Shown: in pieces, positions 6,660 through 10,964 of the stretch
Numbering within the stretch: the first letter of the stretch is position 1
Layout: the number at the start of each line of letters is the position of its first letter
The notes under the pieces: generated by a model
Databases searched by the model: none
Seen by the model: the letters and a program-made list of their open reading frames with translations, nothing else
What the model was told of the DNA's origin: nothing
Assembly: GCA_001321835.1 (NCBI GenBank)
Contig: JPUR01000249.1
Coordinates: 1-10,964, forward strand
DNA: 10,964 bases
Direction of reading: 5' to 3'
DNA from: Marinosulfonomonas sp. PRT-SC04
GTDB taxonomy: Bacteria > Pseudomonadota > Alphaproteobacteria > Rhodobacterales > Rhodobacteraceae
Program-made: the position numbers and the translations under genes

Positions 6660-6876
6660 GGATATATTTGCGATGATTTTTGCTGTTCTGATGATTGCCA
6701 CGGCCACCGTGGCAACAATCATATTGGGGGTCTCCGCAGGCGGGATTTGGGGCGCAGGTGTTTTTGCATTGTTGCTTTTAATTCTGTACAGGACATTCAC
6801 ACACCAAAGTGGCCCCGACCGGTTAACCGATCAGGGCGAACTAAATGCCTTCCAACAACCGTTAGCTGACGACTGA
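6658..6876 (+). CDS. Small membrane protein of unknown function, opposite to the tail operon
   Basis: The ORF encodes 72 aa on the strand opposite to all its neighbours. Residues 1-45 are almost wholly hydrophobic and form two membrane segments with a Gly-rich turn (about 4-24 and 27-44: MDIFAMIFAVLMIATATVAT..., then GIWGAGVFALLLLIL). A polar tail of 28 residues follows (RTFTHQSGPDRLTDQGEL...). The ORF nearly fills the 269-nt space between the E' stop and the T start. Minus-strand frames there give at most short peptides of about 23 codons. AAGG is only 1 nt before the ATG, so no good Shine-Dalgarno site exists, but a possible promoter would place transcription at the ATG. It is not a recognised family. 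The sequence looks like a genuine membrane protein, and a moron-type prophage gene (for example superinfection exclusion) is possible. Chance ORF remains an alternative. Confidence 0.5.
   Translation: MDIFAMIFAVLMIATATVATIILGVSAGGIWGAGVFALLLLILYRTFTHQSGPDRLTDQGELNAFQQPLADD
6812..6837 (-). repeat. Strong 11-bp hairpin in minus-strand RNA between E' and T
   Basis: The minus-strand RNA reads GCCCTGATCGG, TTAA, CCGGTCGGGGC. All 11 positions pair, two of them as G-U, around a TTAA tetraloop. In plus-strand RNA the same two positions become A-C mismatches, so the structure favours the minus strand. No T-tract follows (CACTTTGG). It lies inside the 3' part of the plus-strand membrane ORF. The half TTAA-CCGGTCGGGGC is almost the same as part of the terminator at 1641-1663. 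Confidence 0.6.
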
Positions 6877-6879
6877 AGT

Positions 6880-7358
6880 CTATTCAAACTTCATGCGGGT
6901 GCCGTCAAACACCTTCTGTGCAGCATCGTACCACTTGTTAAAGCTGGACACCTTCATCCCCAGAACCTGCGGCAATGGCGTTGAAAGCACCGATGCCACA
7001 AAGCCAGCGGCAAAGCGCAGATCTTCCGCTACTTTGCCGGGGTTTCGTTTCCCAATGCATCACCATTGCCCTTGCCGGCCTTAAACCCCAAAGCAGCTTC
7101 AGCGGCTGCATTGGTGGCCTCAAGATCCGAGTCCTTGATTTTGCCCGCGACACTTTCTGGAATATCCGCAAGGCGCGCAATCCAAAACCGATTAACACGC
7201 GCTCCATCGATGGCCGTTCGCGGATCAGAAAACGTCGCCTCCAGTTCCGCATAAGCGATTTGCGCGTCAAGGTCCGGCTCATCGAATGACAGCGTGTCAT
7301 AGCGCATCTCACCGATCACGATTGGGCGTTTCAGCTTAACTTCAATTGGTAAATCCAT
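6880..7358 (-). CDS. E+E': Tail assembly chaperone E+E' (-1 frameshift product)
   Basis: The longer chaperone is made when ribosomes slip back one base at 7053-7047. The first 104 codons are those of E, then the -1 frame adds 55 residues (RNPGKVAEDLRFAAGFVASV...FNKWYDAAQKVFDGTRMKFE) and ends at the TAG at 6882-6880. The extension is well-formed protein with no stop and a conserved-looking end, although it has no start or ribosome site of its own. P2 makes E and E+E' in this way, and lambda makes G and G-T likewise. The two products chaperone the tape measure so that tube polymerises around it. Its position directly before T fits. The total is 159 aa. The reading of this extension as coding is an inference from frame, position and the signal at the junction. 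Confidence 0.88.
7008..7053 (-). promoter_or_regulatory. -1 programmed ribosomal frameshift signal
   Basis: The heptamer GGGAAAC (7053-7047) lies in the correct X XXY YYZ phase relative to E (codons TTG GGA AAC). After a 7-nt spacer, CGGCAAAG (7039-7032) pairs with CTTTGCCG (7015-7008) in a perfect 8-bp stem with a 16-nt loop. The E stop codon (7031-7029) falls in the loop. Heptamer, spacer and stimulatory stem all match canonical -1 signals; lambda uses GGGAAAG. Confidence 0.88.
7029..7358 (-). CDS. E: Tail assembly chaperone E
   Basis: The short product is 109 aa and belongs to the P2 gpE/Mu gp41 tail assembly family. The N-terminus (MDLPIEVKLKRPI, followed by YDTLSFDEPDLD) is the usual beta segment plus acidic patch of this group. 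The rest is helical and Ala-rich and ends in a low-complexity tail (GKGNGDALGNETPAK) in which the slip site lies. It helps assemble the tail tube on the tape measure. The ATG at 7358 has a G-run with 6 nt spacing (TAAGGGGGG) that begins on the FII stop codon, so translation is coupled to the tube gene. Only 12 nt separate the genes. Confidence 0.88.
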   Translation of the reverse strand: MDLPIEVKLKRPIVIGEMRYDTLSFDEPDLDAQIAYAELEATFSDPRTAIDGARVNRFWIARLADIPESVAGKIKDSDLEATNAAAEAALGFKAGKGNGDALGNETPAK

Positions 7359-7370
7359 GTTCAGCCCCCC

Positions 7371-7877
7371 TTACAGCAACAGCGCGGCACGAATGTCGCC
7401 GGTTTGAGACTGGCCACCGATTGTGACGCTGAAATCATCCGCCTCGATCATTACATTGCCACCGATTTCCAGCTTCAAATAGTCCCACACAAAAGTGTAG
7501 TCAGTCTCGGCTTTATCGCCTGACTTCCAGCTGCCAAAGTCAACTTCCTTCAGGAAGCCGCGCAAATAGCACGTCACGTTCGTCACGGTGCCATCTTCAT
7601 CGGCAAGCGCGCCGGTGATCATCAGCGTGTCTGTGGTGCCCTGCATACCATTGATGACAGCAACGGTTGCAGGATCCAATGCCGTCATTTTAAACTTAGC
7701 ATTTTCACGCTCATAGCCTTGGCGAATTTCACGCTCCATGACCATGCCAGCGTTGCGGATTTTATCAGTTTTGACCTTGAAGGGCGGAATGGTCATTTCG
7801 GACACCTGACCAACCTTCACGTCGTCATTAAGCCACATCGCACAATCGCGAAGCAGGAATGCTGGGGTGGATTTCAT
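7371..7877 (-). CDS. FII: Major tail tube protein (P2 FII family)
   Basis: The product is 168 aa; P2 FII has 172. The family opening (KSTPAFLLRDCAMWLNDD), the segment VSEMTIPPFKVKTDKIRNAG (about residues 24-43) with the conserved NAGM turn, and the end (DYLKLEIGGNVMIEAD) identify it. It stacks in hexameric rings to form the inner tube around the tape measure. The ATG at 7877 follows AGGAGA by 6 nt, whereas the GTG at 7904 has no ribosome site. It lies 89 nt downstream of the sheath gene and is likely transcribed with it. Nothing appears truncated. Confidence 0.95.
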   Translation of the reverse strand: MKSTPAFLLRDCAMWLNDDVKVGQVSEMTIPPFKVKTDKIRNAGMVMEREIRQGYERENAKFKMTALDPATVAVINGMQGTTDTLMITGALADEDGTVTNVTCYLRGFLKEVDFGSWKSGDKAETDYTFVWDYLKLEIGGNVMIEADDFSVTIGGQSQTGDIRAALLL

Positions 7878-7918
7878 TTTATATCTCCTGAATAGGCCAT
7901 TCACATGGCATCAGCGCA

Positions 7919-7943
7919 GATGCACCACTGGCGCACCTGCATC
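7919..7943 (-). repeat. Inverted repeat between sheath and tube genes
   Basis: GATGCA and TGCATC are perfect 6-bp arms 13 nt apart. The interior (TGCGCCAGTGGTGCA overlapping the right arm) is itself a nearly perfect palindrome. No T-tract follows, so it is not an intrinsic terminator. It could be an mRNA processing or stability element that sets the FI:FII ratio, but this is speculation. Confidence 0.35.
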
Positions 7944-7966
7944 ATGGGTTTGTGGAATAATGAGCC

Positions 7967-9145
7967 TTAAGCCGCCGCCTGAAGCGCTTTCTTGGTCAAT
8001 TCCAGATAGTATTTGATGTTGCGATGCGCGATGAAACGAATGTCTTCCATCGGTGCAGGTGGCTCAAAATCTAGCGACAGCGTAATGCGGCCAGATGCCA
8101 ATTGAATAGGTTCATTCTTGTCTTGATCCAGCCAGACTTTACCGCCGATGATGGCACCTTCAGCAATAAAGGTCCGCATCGCAGCATTGCCAGACTCGAT
8201 CATCAATTTGACATTTGCTGCAGAAAACGGCTTGTCCACGAAGTCCATATAGGCGTTCCGAACCGCTTCATTGATGAAATCAGCGGTGCGGCGAACTGCA
8301 AGGAAGACCCACATATCATCGCCTGTTGCACCTCGATTACCCCAGGTGATGTAGCCTTCACCTGTGTTGATGATCGTGTTGACGTGTTTTTCATTCAGAT
8401 AATCTGAATGCACACCGTAGGTCACGGGCCGCGTCACACCACCAATGCCGTTGATCGGTTTGTTCGACAGTGAATGCCAAAACCCCAATGTCTTATCGAC
8501 ACGCGCCTGAACGCCCGCAAAACGAGCCGAAGCTGGGCGCGCGACATATTCGCTTGTGCCAGTATCCCAAACCAGAACTTTTGGATCCACAACATAAATA
8601 CGCTGCGAGTTAATCTGTTGGCGATACAAAATGGCAGTGGCATCATCCGTATCCGGCCCGTCAACGAAGGCCACGGATTCCAACTGATCCAACACACCGA
8701 TCAATTCAGCGACCACAGGGTTTGCAGTCACACCGTCACCCGACGTGAAGCCAGGTGCCGCAATCAAACGAGGCTTGATACCAAGCATGGGTTCCGACTT
8801 CAAAAGCGCATGAACACCAGTGCGTGCCGTGGCATCACCAACCAGATTGGACATTGTGGCGGCTAGATCTGCGCCCTCTTCAACACGGATGATGATTGTG
8901 TATGCGCCGACTTGGTCAAACACATCATCAATAGCATCTTTCAAAGTACCCGCATCACCAATTCCAACCGCATCAGTCGGGGTGCCTTTCAACAGCACAG
9001 GCGTATTCAACGGGAACTTCGCAGGGTCTGCATCCGGTGCGGTGCCCAACAGACCTACAATAGCAGATTGCGCAACCTGTACCAGAACAGGGGTTTCATT
9101 GGATTCCGACAATCGCGTGCCGTGATGGTAGCTGAGATCAGCCAT
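7967..9145 (-). CDS. FI: Tail sheath protein (P2 FI family)
   Basis: The product is 392 aa (P2 FI has 396). It starts MADLSYHHGTRLSESNETPV, a form of the P2 FI opening with its HG and E residues, and contains the core segments TIIIRVEEG (about residues 83-91) and KPRLIAAPGFTS. The C-terminal region (EPPAPMEDIRFIAHRNIKYY) is the conserved sheath strand that links neighbouring subunits. The sheath contracts to drive the tube into the cell. The ATG at 9145 has AGGAGA 5 nt upstream. A terminator lies 17 nt before it, so FI begins a new transcription unit or receives only readthrough. P2 also begins a separate operon at FI. Confidence 0.96.
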   Translation of the reverse strand: MADLSYHHGTRLSESNETPVLVQVAQSAIVGLLGTAPDADPAKFPLNTPVLLKGTPTDAVGIGDAGTLKDAIDDVFDQVGAYTIIIRVEEGADLAATMSNLVGDATARTGVHALLKSEPMLGIKPRLIAAPGFTSGDGVTANPVVAELIGVLDQLESVAFVDGPDTDDATAILYRQQINSQRIYVVDPKVLVWDTGTSEYVARPASARFAGVQARVDKTLGFWHSLSNKPINGIGGVTRPVTYGVHSDYLNEKHVNTIINTGEGYITWGNRGATGDDMWVFLAVRRTADFINEAVRNAYMDFVDKPFSAANVKLMIESGNAAMRTFIAEGAIIGGKVWLDQDKNEPIQLASGRITLSLDFEPPAPMEDIRFIAHRNIKYYLELTKKALQAAA

Positions 9146-9161
9146 TGGTCTCTCCTTTGGT

Positions 9162-9189
9162 CAAAAGAAAACCCGGCACGCTGGCCGGG
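9162..9189 (-). terminator. Intrinsic terminator between tail-fibre-assembly and sheath genes
   Basis: On the minus strand, CCCGGC and GCCGGG form a fully GC 6-bp stem with a 6-nt loop and are followed by TTTTCTTTTG. It ends only 16 nt before the sheath ATG. It agrees with the P2 transcription boundary between G and FI. Confidence 0.85.
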
Positions 9190-9191
9190 GT

Positions 9192-9230
9192 GAATGGCGG
9201 TGAAGCCATTCGGGTTGTGCGCAAATGCGC
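9192..9230 (-). repeat. Two further inverted repeats upstream of the terminator
   Basis: GAATGGC and GCCATTC (9192-9211) form a 7-bp stem with a 6-nt loop. GCGCAAATGCGC (9219-9230) is a short self-pairing element with a 2-4-nt loop. Together with the terminator they put three hairpins in about 70 nt. They could protect the 3' end of the upstream mRNA or hold an operator for the sheath operon. I see no convincing -35/-10 pair or P2-type TGT-N12-ACA activator site here. Confidence 0.5.
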
Positions 9231-9234
9231 TCTA

Positions 9235-9975
9235 TTAGTCGTTCGGGGCTTGCGCCTTCCACTGCGCAATGGCGGCGCTGGTTTGCGTGGTGATTTCTGC
9301 AAACACAGCGTCGATGGCTGCCGCGATCTGATCAATTGGGATGGCATCATTTGTCGCCTGCATAATTGCGGTCTTGGCCTTGGCTTTCAAACCAGCGGCC
9401 ATGCCGGTCAGGGCTTGAAACGCCTCGGCCTTTGCAATGATTGTCGCCGTTAATGTTGACGCATCGATCCCGCTGCCCTCGGCCTCATACCCAATCATCG
9501 CCTGTTGACCCGCTGTGGCCGTGCCTGCCGCAATCGCGCGCGCGGCACGTTCTTTGGTTGGCCATGTGTCACGCTCCTCAACGGTGGCGCTGCCGGTCAG
9601 CTCAAGCAGGAATTTGCTGTGTTCCTGATCAATTCGGTTGAGCGCTGACGCCTGAAACTCTTGCCGTGTGGGCATGTGAGGGCTGATGCTCGCCCCGTCC
9701 CATATCAGCCGCGTTTCGCTTTGGTATGCGGCTTGAAGGGCACCAGCGTCGGCGGCTGAAACAACCCGCATATCGACGGGAAACAGCGCCGTGATATCGC
9801 TGGATTCCCCAACAACATCGCCCCGCTCATTCACTAGGAAAAAGAAGCCCAGAACCTGTGCCTTGGCGACGTCATAGAAGTCCTGCCCATCATCATTTTG
9901 GGCAAACTGGATGTTGTGTGGGTTGTCCCCGTCAGGGGTGTAGCGGGTGAAATACCCGAGGTCTGTGAATTGCAT
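9235..9975 (-). CDS. Tail fibre assembly-like protein (P2 G position)
   Basis: The product is 246 aa. The N-terminus (MQFTDLGYFTRYTPDGDNPH...) is a variable region. The C-terminal part (about residues 105-215: RIDQEHSKFLLELTGSATVE, RDTWPTKERAARAIAAGTAT) resembles the helical repeat region of tail-fibre-assembly proteins in alphaproteobacterial phages. The protein likely acts as a chaperone for trimerisation or attachment of the neighbouring fibre. The ATG at 9975 follows AGGTG by 5 nt and starts 2 nt after the fibre stop. An in-frame TTG at 10002 has no better ribosome site. Its position after the fibre and before the sheath matches P2 gene G. An alternative is a structural fibre part rather than a chaperone. 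Confidence 0.7.
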   Translation of the reverse strand: MQFTDLGYFTRYTPDGDNPHNIQFAQNDDGQDFYDVAKAQVLGFFFLVNERGDVVGESSDITALFPVDMRVVSAADAGALQAAYQSETRLIWDGASISPHMPTRQEFQASALNRIDQEHSKFLLELTGSATVEERDTWPTKERAARAIAAGTATAGQQAMIGYEAEGSGIDASTLTATIIAKAEAFQALTGMAAGLKAKAKTAIMQATNDAIPIDQIAAAIDAVFAEITTQTSAAIAQWKAQAPND

Positions 9976-9977
9976 GA

Positions 9978-10964
9978 TTACACCTGCGCGATTGTGACCC
10001 AAGAGCCGTTGATGAATTTTTGAATGGGGCGGGATTTGTAGCCTGACATGACATCATCGGCGTACTGCCAGTGGATGCGAACGCCCGTGAGGACGAATCC
10101 TGTGGCCGCTCTGTACCAAGTGGTGACACCTGTATCTATTGCAAATAGCGTCTGCACCTCTGCGCCGAGGCGAACGTCACTGATGCTGGAAGCATCAGTT
10201 GCCACTCGTGAACCGTTGACATACACATTGCCGCCATCGGAGTTCAGATACAGACCATAGCCCACCCCGTTTCTTCGCGCCTGTATCTCGTTGTTGTCCA
10301 TGCCGAGGTTATAATCGTCGGTTCTGCCTATCTGAAAGGCATGGGCCGTGGAGGACAACGACAAATCATTTGTAGCGTTGAGCCGCAGCCGCCCCGCGTG
10401 GATGTTGCCATATGCAAACTCAACATCATCGGCTTGATCCGCAATAAACTTGAACACGTTAGTGGCATCATCGAAAATAAGACCGTCAAAGTTTCCGCTG
10501 GCGTCACTGCCCATTCGGATTTTATAATTTCCGGCATCGGTCCGCAGGAATGATGACTTGCTCAACCCGCCCAGTTTATCCGCATTTACGCCGGTCAAGC
10601 CGGACCCAGCCCCGACAAAACCCGCCGAGGTAATTCGGCCAATTTCTGCGCTTGAATTGTTATAAAAAACCGGCCCACCAAGTGTAAATTTAACAAACAC
10701 TTTTGTTGTGGTGTTATCAGAATGGCCAATGCTCATGTCGTTCGTCACGTCACGTAAAAACCAAATCGCCCCGTCCGCGTGTGAGCGAATTTGCGTTGAT
10801 CCGGCGTTGTCACTGCGATCTACGAGGGTGATTGCAGGTTCAAACGCTCTGACGATCAGGCCGTAATCATTACCCCCGTCACCGACATGCCCCAGACTGT
10901 TGAGGAAAAGTGAGCGCATCTCAGCATTCGCGTCTTTGATCTTGGCCAAAACATCTGCGGCCGT
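9978..10964 (-). CDS. Tail fibre protein, C-terminal part (P2 H position), 5' end beyond window
   Basis: The visible 328 codons are in frame from base 10964, so the start is outside. The protein is rich in Gly, Asn, Asp and Ser with short beta repeats. The segment GFVGAGSGLTGVNADKLGGL, followed by SKSSFLRTDAGNY, is typical of phage tail fibre shafts (LGG...FLR repeats as in long-tail-fibre proteins). The later part (about 170-250) has repeated N/D-G beta turns. The C-terminus (IQKFINGSWVTIAQV) lacks the S74 intramolecular chaperone domain, which agrees with an assembly chaperone encoded next to it. The fibre tip binds the host surface and is usually the most variable tail protein. A TTG 15 nt inside the edge is not a plausible start. 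Confidence 0.8.
   Translation of the reverse strand, partial: TAADVLAKIKDANAEMRSLFLNSLGHVGDGGNDYGLIVRAFEPAITLVDRSDNAGSTQIRSHADGAIWFLRDVTNDMSIGHSDNTTTKVFVKFTLGGPVFYNNSSAEIGRITSAGFVGAGSGLTGVNADKLGGLSKSSFLRTDAGNYKIRMGSDASGNFDGLIFDDATNVFKFIADQADDVEFAYGNIHAGRLRLNATNDLSLSSTAHAFQIGRTDDYNLGMDNNEIQARRNGVGYGLYLNSDGGNVYVNGSRVATDASSISDVRLGAEVQTLFAIDTGVTTWYRAATGFVLTGVRIHWQYADDVMSGYKSRPIQKFINGSWVTIAQV

Noticed and set aside
6938..7312. Minus-strand ORF of 124 codons overlapping E
   Set aside because: It is in the +1 frame relative to E. Its translation is Arg/Met/Trp-rich and unlike E', whereas the -1 frame gives the well-formed extension to 6880.
8474..8866. Plus-strand ORF of 130 codons antisense to the sheath gene
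   Set aside because: Entirely covered by the well-identified FI gene and without features of its own.
9146..9234. P2 Ogr-type activator site (TGT-N12-ACA) before the sheath gene
   Set aside because: I looked for it upstream of FI and did not see a match, so no late-promoter call is made.

Overview
The window is part of a P2-like contractile-tail (myovirus) prophage. Almost everything is read from the minus strand, so transcription runs from high to low coordinates. The gene order is the P2 late order H-G-FI-FII-E-E'-T-U-X-D. It is followed by a small gene resembling the DUF1353 family and a lysis cassette: a coiled-coil membrane protein, a holin-like region joined to a GH24 lysozyme, an inner-membrane spanin, and an embedded outer-membrane spanin lipoprotein. 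The moderate GC content, the style of the tail-fibre assembly and spanin proteins, and the holin-like domain suggest an alphaproteobacterial host, most likely Rhodobacterales. This is inference, because no host gene is visible.

Layout in the direction of transcription. The 10964-9235 end holds the 3' part of a tail fibre gene and a tail-fibre-assembly-like gene. An intrinsic terminator and two further inverted repeats lie at 9162-9230. They mark a boundary equivalent to the junction in P2 between the operon ending in G and the operon starting with FI. From 9145 to 6880 come sheath (FI), tube (FII) and the assembly chaperones E/E', with a clear -1 frameshift signal at 7008-7053. The segment 6623-6879 carries no minus-strand gene. 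Instead it holds a 72-codon plus-strand ORF for a small membrane protein and two hairpins. From 6610 to 2180 come the tape measure (T), U, X and D. The DUF1353-like gene (2082-1696) ends at a strong intrinsic terminator (1636-1663), and the lysis cassette occupies 1611-1.

Start sites were chosen by Shine-Dalgarno spacing. Several genes have a spurious GTG or TTG a few codons upstream of the better ATG. Neighbouring genes are tightly coupled: stop and SD overlap at T/U and FII/E, U and X share a base in TAATG, and the lysozyme and i-spanin genes share a base in TGATG.

The points most worth a second look are the holin-like/endolysin fusion in one reading frame, the textbook frameshift cassette in E, the reverse-oriented membrane ORF inside the tail operon, and the near-identical terminator-like hairpin sequence at 1641 and 6812. 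There are no tRNAs, CRISPR arrays, insertion sequences or attachment sites that I can support. No stretch longer than 300 bases lacks a gene.
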